DNA of 64,000 bases from RI-153 sp041391225. Its GTDB lineage: Bacteria > Chloroflexota > Anaerolineae > Caldilineales > Caldilineaceae. The translations under genes were made by a program, and so were the position numbers. Position 1 is the first letter of the stretch. Each line of letters opens with the position of its first letter. The notes beneath the pieces are model-generated. The model saw only the letters and a program-made list of their open reading frames with translations, was not told where the DNA came from and did no database searches. The stretch lies in assembly GCA_041391225.1 (NCBI GenBank), contig JAWKOL010000003.1, forward strand, positions 124,001 through 188,000, given 5' to 3'. Shown in pieces: positions 37,729 to 46,963 of this stretch.

Positions 37729-37840
37729 ATGCCCGCAATACCCATGCGCGGGGTCTACCCCATCCTCGTGACCCCTTCCAAGAGGACGGCGCCATCGACG
37801 AAGAAAGTTCGCGCCGCCTCATCGATTTTGAAGACGCCGG
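37729..37840 (+). pseudogene. Truncated dihydrodipicolinate synthase/N-acetylneuraminate lyase family fragment
   Basis: ATG 37729 opens with 'MPAIPMRGVYPILVTP' and, after a one-base frame change near 37775, continues 'FQEDGAIDEESSRRLIDF', the unmistakable N-terminus of DapA-family aldolases. Similarity stops at about 37840, after some 37 of an expected 300 residues. Beyond that point the DNA is the antisense of an ATP-grasp gene. The rest of the dapA-like gene is absent from the window. Confidence 0.8.
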
Positions 37841-38558
37841 GCGTCAGCAGCACCACAGTGGGATCTTCGGCGCGGCGCGGGGCCAGCGAGCGCAACGTAG
37901 ACAGCAGCGCCTGGCCATAGTGATCGATGGAGCGCACACCGTAGCCGCCGAAGAGGCCGGGGAAGACGCGTTTCATCACGCGCCGGTTGGCCAGCATGTA
38001 CGAAACGCCGCTTGGCACGCGCAGATTGTCTTCGAGGACGGCGAAACGCCCGTCGGGCAGACGCACCAGATCGGTGCCGACGATGGAAACGTAGACGTTT
38101 TTGGGCGCGGCGACGTCGCGCATCTCACGGCGGTAGTGGCGGCAAGAGTAGATCAGATCGTGCGGCACGACGCCGTCTTTGAAGATGCGGCCCTCGTGGT
38201 AGATGTCTTCGAGAAAGAGATTCAGGGCCAGGATGCGCTGTGTGAGCCCGCGCTCGATGGTGTGCCACTCGTCCGCGGTGATGATGCGCGGCAACAGATC
38301 GTAGGGAAAGATGCGCTCGGTACCGGCATCGTTGCCGTAGACGGTGAAGGTGATCCCCTGGTGCAAGAAGGTGAGGTCCGCGGCCTGTTGACGCCTGTCC
38401 AGCTCTTCGGCGGGCAGTTGCCGCAACTGCTGGAAGAGCCGCCGATAGGCGACGCGCGGCGTCCGGTTGGGCGTGAACATCTCGTCGTAGCAGAGATCGT
38501 CCACATCGTAGAGGTGGAAAGGATCGAAGCGTTCCTGGGTGCTCGTGTTCTCGATCAT
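37755..38558 (-). pseudogene. Circularly permuted ATP-grasp family protein, 3' truncated
   Basis: N-terminal half of a DUF404/407-type (CP_ATPgrasp) protein: 'FHLYDVDDLCYDEMF', 'FPYDLLPRIITADEW', 'LEDNLRVPSGVSYML', 'VVLLTPG'. The family is usually about 480 residues, but here similarity ends at 'LLTPG' near 37843. The remaining codons to 37755 are the reverse complement of the dapA-like fragment, so the C-terminal half is lost. These proteins commonly sit with alpha-E and transglutaminase genes in peptide-modifying clusters, which are not seen here. Confidence 0.82.
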
Positions 38559-38973
38559 CGCATTTACCTGACGTGGGCGGGGGTCGTAGCGAAGCTCGTT
38601 TGGGGGCAGCGAGGCGCTCGACGGGGACGAAGTCGTTGATGCTCAGCCTTGAGTGGATGACGCTGCGGCTATGCAGCGGGTGAAGATTGCGCTATTGTAC
38701 GCGAGAGTGGCAGAACGCGCAACACTTCCTCAACCATCGCATCATCTCAACATCTCTGCTATACTCCTCTCATCGAAATCTAAATCCAGCACTTCACGAT
38801 TCTTTTTGAAATTGAGGAGAGAGCATCCTCATAGAGAAATCAGATAGAGGTCGTCGTATGCGGAGTAGGCACGCCACGTGCCGCCTGAGTCGCACGTGGG
38901 CGTGCTCACTCCTCAATTGTCCGAAGTCTACTTGATTTCTCATCAGCAAAATTCTCGCCAAAGGAGAAGAGCG
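38559..38973. other. Long 5' region before the enolase-superfamily gene
   Basis: 415 bases with no gene I can support. TATACT at 38760-38765 is a good -10 box but the -35 (TCGCAT, 38737) is weak. A strong leader hairpin follows at 38863-38912. Confidence 0.5.
38863..38912 (+). promoter_or_regulatory. Leader hairpin upstream of the enolase-superfamily gene
   Basis: GAGTAGGCACGCCACGTG pairs with CACGTGGGCGTGCTCACTC (one bulge, one swapped pair) around a 12-base loop, 62 bases upstream of the start codon. It may control translation or message stability. No known riboswitch is recognised. Confidence 0.55.
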
Positions 38974-40131
38974 ATGAAGATTGTCGATTTGCAAGTGATC
39001 CCGTTCTGGGTGCCGCGGCGTCCGTTTCGGCATGGCGAGTGGCTACCCGAAACCAAGGTGGTGCAAACGCTGACCAAGATTGTCACCGACGAGGGGGCCG
39101 AGGGCTACTACCTGGGTGGTCACGGTCACGGTGACGCCGACGGCCTGCCCGCCGACGAACGCGCCATGCTCGAAGGGCGCATGAAGAATATGCTCCTCGG
39201 CCATGATCCCTTCGACCGGGAGAAGTTCTGGCACTGGATGTGGGTGGCGAACCTGCCCGAGAACATCCTCAGCGTGGTGGACATGACGCTGTGGGATCTG
39301 CAAGCCCGCTACTTCGGCTTGCCACTCCACAAATTGCTGGGCGGCTGCCGCGACAAGGTCCCCGCCTACGCCAGCACCTTCCCCAACATGGGTACGATCC
39401 AGGACTACGCCGATCATGCCCTGGCCTGCAAGCAGCAGGGCTACACCCACTACAAGATCCACCCCTACTACTTCTACGATCCGGTGACGCGGCAATCGGA
39501 CCCGGGCCGTCCTTCGCACGTGGCGCAGGACATCGAGGTCTGCTATGCCATCCGCGACGCCGTGGGCGACGACATGGTGCTCAGCTACGATCCGTGGGGT
39601 ACGTACCGCACCTACGACGACGCGCTCAAAGTTGGCCGCGTGCTGGAAGAACTCAACTTCTACTGGTTCGAGCACCCCATGAACGAATACCTGGTGGGCC
39701 TCTACGAAAAGCTCAGCGCCGAGTTGGACATTCCTATCCTCTCGCCCGAGATCGCGGCGGGCAGCATCTACACCCGCGCCGATTGGATCCGCCGCGGCGC
39801 ATCGGATCGCACGCGCATCGACGTCCTCCGCGGCGGGATCACCGGCGTCAAGAAGATGACCGGGCTATGCGAAGCGTTCGGCGTGCGCTGCGAGATCCAC
39901 ATGAGCGGCTTTGCCAATCTACAAATCCTCGGCTCCACCAGCGCCGACGTCTGCGAATACTACGAGCGCGGCCTGCTCGCCCCTGGCATCGACTACGAGA
40001 CGCCGCCGCCCTACCTGGCTGCCATCGCCGACCCGATGGACGCCGACGGCTTCGTGCATCTGTCACAAGAGCCGGGGATGGGGTATCAGATTGTGTGGGA
40101 TTATATCGAGGAGAATCGAGTGAAGGAGTAA
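38974..40131 (+). CDS. Enolase-superfamily (mandelate racemase/muconate-lactonizing) dehydratase-like enzyme
   Basis: 385 residues from ATG 38974 behind AAGGAG. 'YTHYKIHPYYFYD' holds the KxH catalytic pair, 'LSYDPWGTY', 'WFEHPMNEY' and 'LSPEIAAG' carry the Mg ligands Asp, Glu and Glu, and 'CEIHMSG' the His of the opposite face. The family removes a proton next to a carboxylate, most often in sugar-acid dehydratases. It is followed 4 bases later by an aldo/keto reductase, so the pair forms an operon, probably for sugar or sugar-acid catabolism. Confidence 0.88.
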   Translation: MKIVDLQVIPFWVPRRPFRHGEWLPETKVVQTLTKIVTDEGAEGYYLGGHGHGDADGLPADERAMLEGRMKNMLLGHDPFDREKFWHWMWVANLPENILSVVDMTLWDLQARYFGLPLHKLLGGCRDKVPAYASTFPNMGTIQDYADHALACKQQGYTHYKIHPYYFYDPVTRQSDPGRPSHVAQDIEVCYAIRDAVGDDMVLSYDPWGTYRTYDDALKVGRVLEELNFYWFEHPMNEYLVGLYEKLSAELDIPILSPEIAAGSIYTRADWIRRGASDRTRIDVLRGGITGVKKMTGLCEAFGVRCEIHMSGFANLQILGSTSADVCEYYERGLLAPGIDYETPPPYLAAIADPMDADGFVHLSQEPGMGYQIVWDYIEENRVKE

Positions 40132-40135
40132 CCAC

Positions 40136-41041
40136 ATGCACTACCGACCGCTGGGACATACCGGCGCGCAGGTTTCTGAGATTGGGATGGGCTGTAACCG
40201 GCTCGGGGAAAAGCAAGAGCCGGACGCACACTGGATCGGGCTTGTCCACGCCGCCGTGGACCTGGGGATCACGGTCTTCGATACGGCGGAAGCGTACGGC
40301 TGGGGGCGCAGCGAGACGATCATCGGGCAGGCCATCGGCAACCGCCCAGACGTGCTCATCGCGTCCAAAGTGAGCCGCGACCGCGAGACCGGCGCCAAAG
40401 AATGGTTCCCCGAACGCATCATCGCCCGCGCCGAAGACAGCCTGCGCCGCCTGCAACGCGACACCATCGACATCTACCAACTACACAGCCCCAGCCTGGC
40501 CGAGTTGCAGCAGTACGATTGGCCCAAGGCAATGGACACGCTCAAGCAGCAGGGCAAGATCCGCTTCGCCGGCGTCTCCATCAACGACGCCGAAAGCGGG
40601 CGCTGGTTGATCGAAAACGGCCTGGCCGAAGTGCTGCAAGTGGACTACAGCATGTTGGTCACCGCGGTGGGGGATGAGATCTTTCCGCTGGCCGAGGAAC
40701 ACGGGGTTGGGATACTGATCCGAATGCCAATGGCGCGTGGCGTGCTCACTGGCAAGTTCACCGAGAAGACAGACACCGAAGGTCACCGCGCTGCGATGTT
40801 GGGCGAGAAACTGGACGATATGATCATCCACGCGCGACAACTTGCGCCGTTGGCCGAGCAGCACGATGGTTCATTCGGCCAGTTTGCGTTGCGCTATGCC
40901 GTCAGCCCCAAGGCGGTTTCGGCGGCGATCCCTGGTGCAAGCACCGTCGAGCAGTTGACGCAGAACGTGGCCGCATCCAACGGCTACGGGCTGGACGCGG
41001 CCACGCTGGCCGAAATTGCGGCGATTCAACAAACATGGTGA
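40136..41041 (+). CDS. Aldo/keto reductase
   Basis: 301 residues. 'FDTAEAYGWGRSETIIGQAI' contains the Asp and Tyr of the catalytic tetrad, 'IASKVSR' the Lys, and 'IYQLHSPS' the His. 'GVLTGKFTEKT' and 'IPGASTVEQLTQN' are the usual NADP(H)-binding C-terminal motifs. It starts 4 bases after the enolase-superfamily gene stop and is therefore co-translated. It likely reduces or oxidises a sugar-derived carbonyl. Confidence 0.9.
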   Translation: MHYRPLGHTGAQVSEIGMGCNRLGEKQEPDAHWIGLVHAAVDLGITVFDTAEAYGWGRSETIIGQAIGNRPDVLIASKVSRDRETGAKEWFPERIIARAEDSLRRLQRDTIDIYQLHSPSLAELQQYDWPKAMDTLKQQGKIRFAGVSINDAESGRWLIENGLAEVLQVDYSMLVTAVGDEIFPLAEEHGVGILIRMPMARGVLTGKFTEKTDTEGHRAAMLGEKLDDMIIHARQLAPLAEQHDGSFGQFALRYAVSPKAVSAAIPGASTVEQLTQNVAASNGYGLDAATLAEIAAIQQTW

Positions 41042-41046
41042 TCGAA

Positions 41047-41104
41047 GTTTGCGTTGGGACGAGACAATTATCCGAGTCGATAATTGTCTCGTCCCAACGC
41101 AAAC
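41047..41104. terminator. 26-bp perfect hairpin between convergent genes
   Basis: Arms 41047-41072 and 41079-41104 pair perfectly with a 6-base loop (CGAGTC). It begins 6 bases after the AKR stop and ends 3 bases before the Cof-type gene stop, so it can end both transcripts. Confidence 0.9.
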
Positions 41105-41106
41105 CC

Positions 41107-41957
41107 CTACTTGCCGAGGACGAACTTTTGCATGGCCACGGCGGCGCCGTCCTCTTCGATGGGTGGGGCGATCCAATCGGCAGCGGCCTTCACCGCAGGG
41201 GTAGCCTGCCCCATGCCACGCCTGTCCCCACCAGTTTCAGCATGGGGATGTCGTTGTCGTTGTCACCAATGGCAAGGACGCGGTTGGGATCGATCTGCAA
41301 ATGATTGAGCAGTTGACGCAGACCTTCGCCCTTGTCGATGCCGGCGGGTGTGCCTTCCACCAGCAGATCGTGGGTGCGTACTACACCCAGTTCGGGGCCG
41401 AAGTTGGCGCTGAGGAAGGCGCTGAACGCTTCTTCGGCGGATCGCGGGTCCATGAAGATGTACTTAAACGCGGTGTGCGCGCGTCCATTGCGCAGCAGTT
41501 CATGGAAGCCGGTGTGGATTTGTCGTGGCGCGCCCAACCAGTGATCGTAAAACTCGGGTGCGTCCTCTTCGCGGTTTTGGTAGATGTGGGCGCCGCCATG
41601 CCCATCGCTCAGGTAGAGCGCTGTGACAGGCCCGCTCTGGTCCACCCACGCCGCCACCGCCAGCGCCAGGTCCGCGGGCAGCAGCGCCTCGAAGATCACC
41701 TCGCCTGTGCGCGGATGCGCCACCACTGCGCCCTGCGTGGTGACCACCGGCAGTTGGATCGCCAACCGCTGCGCCGCCTCACGCACATACCCCAACACGT
41801 TCCTCCGCGGCAATTCCGTCACCGGCACGCCCGCCGCCTGCACGCGGGCAATCGTCTCAACCACGTTGGGCGAGAATCCACTTTCAAAGCGTTTGTCCAG
41901 AATCGTGCCGTCCAGATCGAGGGCGACGAGATCGAAGGGGCGGGAGGGTTGAGACAC
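41107..41957 (-). CDS. Cof-type HAD-IIB phosphatase (one frameshift)
   Basis: Preferred start is GTG 41957 with AAGGAC 8 bases upstream; a TTG at 41975 is also in frame. 'LVALDLDGTILD' is motif I. 'GIDKGEGLRQLL' (Lys) and 'VLAIGDNDNDIPML' are motifs III and IV of the Cof family. At about 41216 the frame breaks: 'GVAWGRLPLR' should read 'GVAMGQATPAVKAAADW', and one extra A restores it, taking the protein to a stop at 41107-41109. About 283 residues. Dephosphorylates sugar phosphates or cofactors. Confidence 0.87.
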
Positions 41958-41999
41958 GGGCCTGTCCTTCTGCAAAAATGGTCTAAAATGGTTTAAAAG

Positions 42000-42053
42000 A
42001 TGATGAGATGATGGGATGATGAGGTCGACCTCATCATCCCATCATCTCATCAT
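42000..42053. repeat. 54-bp perfect palindrome, GATGATGGG type
   Basis: Left half 42000-42026 and right half 42027-42053 are exact reverse complements with no loop; GGTCGACC is at the centre. Lies between the Cof-type gene and prmC. Confidence 0.95.
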
Positions 42054-42101
42054 TCAAGCAAAACCTCAATTCGGTCAAACAAAACCGAAAACTACTCTAC
42101 G

Positions 42102-43262
42102 CTAAAATTCTATCGTCACCATCCGCATCTGCCCGCTATAGTCGCGGCGCATGCCCACGTAGGTGGGTTTGGGGCGCATGGATTTGGCCATTTTGGTGAC
42201 ATTGTCGCCCTGTTCGGAGCCAATTTCGAGCAGTACGGCGCCTTTGGGCTTGAGGTAGACGCTCACCTGTTGCAACAGCCGCTCGATGACATCGAGACCT
42301 TGCACGCCGGCTTTGAGCGCCAGCGAAGGCTCGTAGTCGCGGATGTCGGGCGAGAGGGTCTGGTAGTCGTCGTCGGTGATGTAGGGCAGGTTGGCCACGA
42401 TCAGATCCGCCGGCTCGGGGAGCGACGCCAGCAGATCGCTCTGCAGGAATGTCACCGGATTGCCGTTGGTGAGCTGTTCCGCGTTCTTCTGGGCCACGGT
42501 CAACGCCGCCGGGCTGACGTCCAACGCGTAGACGTGCGCCTCGGGCGCGTGGACGGCCACGGTGACGGCGATGGCGCCGCTGCCGGTACCCACGTCGGCC
42601 ACCACGACGCGCCGGTTGTTGCGGTCGCGGATCTGGCCCAGGGCGAGATCTACGAGAAGTTCCGTCTCGGGCCGAGGAATCAACACACGGTGATCGACGT
42701 TGAAGTCCATGCCGTAGAATTCCTTGCGTCCGATGAGATAGGCCACCGGTTCACGGCGAACGCGCCGCGCCACAAGATCGGTGAATTGCTCGGCTTCGAG
42801 TGGATTCAACGGGTGATCGTGGTGGGCGAACAGCCAGCTCCGTTCCTGGCCCAACACGTGCGAAAGCAACACCTGCGCATCCAGGCGGGCGTTGTCGCAG
42901 CCGGCTTCGTTCAGTCGCTGCACAGCAGAAACCAGGGCGCGCCCGACAGGTGTCGAGGGCGTCAGTGTCCATTTGATAGGTTGGCTGCCTACGGGCGATT
43001 GGGACGAAGAATCGTCGCCATCTTCCAACGGAGTCGTGGTTTGCATAGCTGTGCGTGTCGCTGCAGAATCGGGCCTGACCTCGTTGAACGATTGGCTGGC
43101 GAATAGCTGCGTGTTGTATGGATTGGTGATCGAAGTCGGCTGCGTATGGAGCAGGGATGCATCGGTTGAGTGGATGACGGTGCGCTCTTTCTCCCTCCAT
43201 TGGGATCGTAGAGGCTTTGGTTCACGAGATGCCGGTCGGACATTGACCTGCAAAATAGCCAA
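42102..43262 (-). CDS. prmC: Release factor glutamine methyltransferase with N-terminal extension
   Basis: 386 residues from a TTG at 43262, chosen because AGGAGG lies 6 bases upstream. The SAM-binding core has 'VADVGTGSGAIAVTVA', and the catalytic motif reads 'ANLPYI' (NLPY instead of the usual NPPY). 'RKEFYGMDFNVDHRVLIPRP' is typical of PrmC/HemK. The enzyme methylates the Gln of the GGQ motif in release factors, and prfA lies just upstream. About 95 residues before the first family-like segment ('PVGRALVSAVQRLNEAG') are extra, Ser/Thr/Gln-rich and possibly disordered. Confidence 0.88.
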   Translation of the reverse strand: MAILQVNVRPASREPKPLRSQWREKERTVIHSTDASLLHTQPTSITNPYNTQLFASQSFNEVRPDSAATRTAMQTTTPLEDGDDSSSQSPVGSQPIKWTLTPSTPVGRALVSAVQRLNEAGCDNARLDAQVLLSHVLGQERSWLFAHHDHPLNPLEAEQFTDLVARRVRREPVAYLIGRKEFYGMDFNVDHRVLIPRPETELLVDLALGQIRDRNNRRVVVADVGTGSGAIAVTVAVHAPEAHVYALDVSPAALTVAQKNAEQLTNGNPVTFLQSDLLASLPEPADLIVANLPYITDDDYQTLSPDIRDYEPSLALKAGVQGLDVIERLLQQVSVYLKPKGAVLLEIGSEQGDNVTKMAKSMRPKPTYVGMRRDYSGQMRMVTIEF

Positions 43263-43564
43263 GGCTACCTCCTATTGTTCAATCCTTCTGATTCATTCGG
43301 CTCGCCGTTGAACCGAATGGCAACGCTCGGTAGCGTCGAACTGTGAAGGAACACGAATCGAAAACGAATATGGCGGACGGTGTGTTCCGCACCAGGTTCG
43401 TCCTAATTGTAGAACACTTGGAACCGCGGATCGATGCGGGAAGAGTACCGTATTCTGACAATTTGATGTCAATTGGTAACTGTTTAGCGTACGGCTAGTG
43501 ACGCCGGTTGAGCCTGTCGAAACCAAGGAACGGGGTGACCCGCTGGGCTATGACGGCATCCATC
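43263..43564. other. Intergenic gap inside the prfA-prmC operon
   Basis: 302 bases with no convincing gene. Holds GGTTGAGCCTGTCGAAACC (43506-43524), a near-palindromic word, and an AT-rich part near 43450-43495 that could carry a promoter for prmC. Confidence 0.5.
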
Positions 43565-44647
<1,083 letters not shown>

Positions 44648-44656
44648 AGATTTCGC

Positions 44657-45208
44657 TTATTCGGTAAAGACGGGCAAGTTGCCCAGTGCAATAATGTCGG
44701 ACCATTCACCGTCGTTGCCTTCGGTGAAGACGGCCATTTCGCCCACCACCTGTCCACCGGCGGCGGCGATGAGTTTGCGCATACCGCGCAGGGTGTTGCC
44801 AGTGCTGATGACGTCGTCTAGGAGCAGGGCGTTCTTGCCTTCGAGCAATGAACGATCCTTGCCGTCTACGAAGAGTGTCTGCGGCGCGCCGGTGGTGATG
44901 CTCACCACTTCGGTTTCCAGGCAGTTGACCATGTAGGGCTTGCGGAACTTGCGCACCACGACGTATGGCAGGCCGGAACGGCGGGATAGCGCGTGGCCCA
45001 ACGGCACAGCCTTCACCTCGGGAACGAGGATCACATCGGAGCAGGCAGGTACACGCTGCGCCAGTAGTTCCACCGATTGTTCGACGACTTCGGTGTCGCC
45101 CAACATGTTAAAAATGGCAATCTTGACGTTGGGGGCGACAGCAAAAATCGGCAGTTCACGCGTCACATCGCCGATTTGCACAGTGTAGGTACGACCGTCG
45201 AAGCTCAT
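44657..45208 (-). CDS. Type I phosphoribosyltransferase (adenine/xanthine PRT-like)
   Basis: 183 residues from ATG 45208 with AAGGAG. 'ALLLDDVISTGNTLRGM' is the PRPP-binding loop and 'PYVVVRKFRKPYM' the typical flexible part of APRT/Xpt-like enzymes. It converts a nucleobase and PRPP into a nucleotide, as part of purine salvage. First gene of the operon with prfA and prmC. Confidence 0.85.
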   Translation of the reverse strand: MSFDGRTYTVQIGDVTRELPIFAVAPNVKIAIFNMLGDTEVVEQSVELLAQRVPACSDVILVPEVKAVPLGHALSRRSGLPYVVVRKFRKPYMVNCLETEVVSITTGAPQTLFVDGKDRSLLEGKNALLLDDVISTGNTLRGMRKLIAAAGGQVVGEMAVFTEGNDGEWSDIIALGNLPVFTE

Positions 45209-45418
45209 CACCTTGCTCCTTGCGCGGGGACTAGCAGTTCCGAATGTCATCAAAAATAGTCGGTCAGCGGCGCATAACGTACAATAGAGAGCGTTTTCTA
45301 CGCGTGAGGGCTGCGCGCAAAACACACGAATTATAGCACATCACCACCGCAGCCAAAAGAAACGAGACGCCCCGCTGAACTCCATTCTTGGGCGCCCCGC
45401 CTAGCAAAGGATCCCCTG

Positions 45419-46891
45419 ATGTCAGAAAAACCGAGTTCCGTGTTGCCCGGCGAAACCGCGTCGGCAGTTGATCCGTCCGCGCCTGTGGACGAAAGCCGCA
45501 AGTGGTGGATCCTGGCCGCCATCGGGATTTCCCTCTTCCTCAGTAGTGTAGACGGCAGCATTGTCAACGTAGCGCTGCCTACACTGTTGCAGGCGCTCAA
45601 TACCAGTTTTGCCACGATTCAGTGGGTGGTGCTGTCGTATCTGTTGGGCGTCACCGTGTTGATGATTGGCGTGGGGCGGCTGGCTGATCTCATCGGCAAG
45701 AAGCAGATTTTCACAGCGGGGCTGGTGCTGTTTGTGGCGGGATCGGTGCTGTGTGGGCTGTCGCCGAATGTTTACTGGCTGATCGGCTTTCGCTTTCTGC
45801 AATCCATCGGCGCGGCGATGATGCTGGCGCTGGGCGTAGCGATTGTCACCGAGACGTGGCCGGATCATGAACGGGGCAAGGCCATCGGCACCACCGGCGG
45901 CATCATTTCGTTCGGGGTGGTGGCCGGCCCAGCGATGGGCGGATTCATCCTCGAAAGCCTGGGCTGGCGCTGGATTTTCATGGTGAATCTGCCGATTGGG
46001 CTGGTGGCGCTGTGGATGGTGCTACGCTATGTGCCGTCTTTGCGGCCCAGGGGCGTGCGCGAGCGTTTCGATTTCCTCGGTGCGGGGTTGCTGGCGGCGG
46101 GGTTGCTCACATTTACGCTGTCGCTGACGTTGGGCCAGGAGGTCGGCTTCACGACGCCCGCGGCCATCGGGCTGTTCGCTGTGTCGCTGGTGCTGCTGCC
46201 CCTCTTTGTGTGGACGGAACTGCGTGTGGCCCATCCGATGCTGGATCTGTCCATTTTTCGGGCGTCAGGCTTCGGACTCAATCTGTTCAACGGGCTGTTG
46301 ACCTTCGTTGCCATCGCCGGCGTGGTCTTCTTGTTGCCGTTCTTCCTGGAGTTGGTGGTGGGGCTTTCACAGCGCAATGTGGGGTTGGCGATGTCGGTGG
46401 TGCCGGTACTGTTGGCGATTGTGGCGCCGCTCTCGGGCAGTCTATCGGATCGACTCGGCACGCGTCCTGTGACGGTGGTTGGACTGGCGCTGATCCTCCT
46501 CGGCTACCTGGGGCTGACCACCCTAAGCGTAGACACCACACCGATAGGCTACATCGTCCACATGATCCCCATCGGCTTGGGCATGGCCACCTTCCAAAGC
46601 CCCAACAACAGCGCCATCATGGGCGCCGTCCCCCGCTCACGCCTCGGCGTGGTCTCCGGCATCCTCAGCACCACGCGCACCATGGGTCAGACCATCGGCA
46701 TTTCTGTCCTCGGCGCTTTCTTCAGCTTCCGCCTGCACGCCCACGCCGATCCATCCACCTCCATCGATACAGCCGCGCCGCAGCAGATCGTCGACGCCAT
46801 GCACGATCAGATGTTGTTGGTGGCGGTGTTGGTTGCGGTGGGGCTGGTGTTGGCGGTGCGGGAGTGGGTGAGGGAGAGACGTGATGCGTGA
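45419..46891 (+). CDS. MFS drug efflux transporter, DHA2 (14-TM) family
   Basis: 490 residues, about 14 hydrophobic segments. 'SSVDGSIVNVALPTL' resembles motif D1 of DHA2 pumps, 'GRLADLIGKKQIF' is motif A, and 'GVVAGPAMGGFI' is the antiporter motif C. EmrB/QacA-like proton-coupled export of drugs or metabolites is expected. RBS AAAGGA at about 45409. The 3' end runs into a dispersed repeat. Confidence 0.9.
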   Translation: MSEKPSSVLPGETASAVDPSAPVDESRKWWILAAIGISLFLSSVDGSIVNVALPTLLQALNTSFATIQWVVLSYLLGVTVLMIGVGRLADLIGKKQIFTAGLVLFVAGSVLCGLSPNVYWLIGFRFLQSIGAAMMLALGVAIVTETWPDHERGKAIGTTGGIISFGVVAGPAMGGFILESLGWRWIFMVNLPIGLVALWMVLRYVPSLRPRGVRERFDFLGAGLLAAGLLTFTLSLTLGQEVGFTTPAAIGLFAVSLVLLPLFVWTELRVAHPMLDLSIFRASGFGLNLFNGLLTFVAIAGVVFLLPFFLELVVGLSQRNVGLAMSVVPVLLAIVAPLSGSLSDRLGTRPVTVVGLALILLGYLGLTTLSVDTTPIGYIVHMIPIGLGMATFQSPNNSAIMGAVPRSRLGVVSGILSTTRTMGQTIGISVLGAFFSFRLHAHADPSTSIDTAAPQQIVDAMHDQMLLVAVLVAVGLVLAVREWVRERRDA

Positions 46892-46963
46892 TTCGTTGAC
46901 GGAGTCAGTCGCCATTGGCATAAGTTTTCGTCGATGAATTACACATTACGAGTTACGCATTAC
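46880..46963. repeat. Dispersed intergenic repeat, copy 2 (TTACGCATTACGAG family)
   Basis: Shares GTCGCCA(A)TTGGCA, AAGTTTTCGTC and ATTACGAGTTACGCATTA with 37061-37160. It covers the stop of the efflux gene and ends on the stop codon of the convergent gene at 46960. Confidence 0.8.

Noticed and set aside
37635..38639. Forward open frame of 334 codons across the junction
   Set aside because: Only the first part overlaps the dapA-like fragment in a shifted frame; the rest is antisense of the ATP-grasp gene.
38863..38912. Known riboswitch in the enolase-gene leader
   Set aside because: A single bulged stem-loop without the conserved core of any class I can recall; kept only as an unexplained leader structure.
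43506..43524. GGTTGAGCCTGTCGAAACC as an operator
   Set aside because: The symmetry is imperfect and I remember similar words as scattered intergenic repeats in many bacteria. There is no second copy in this window to support a regulatory role.
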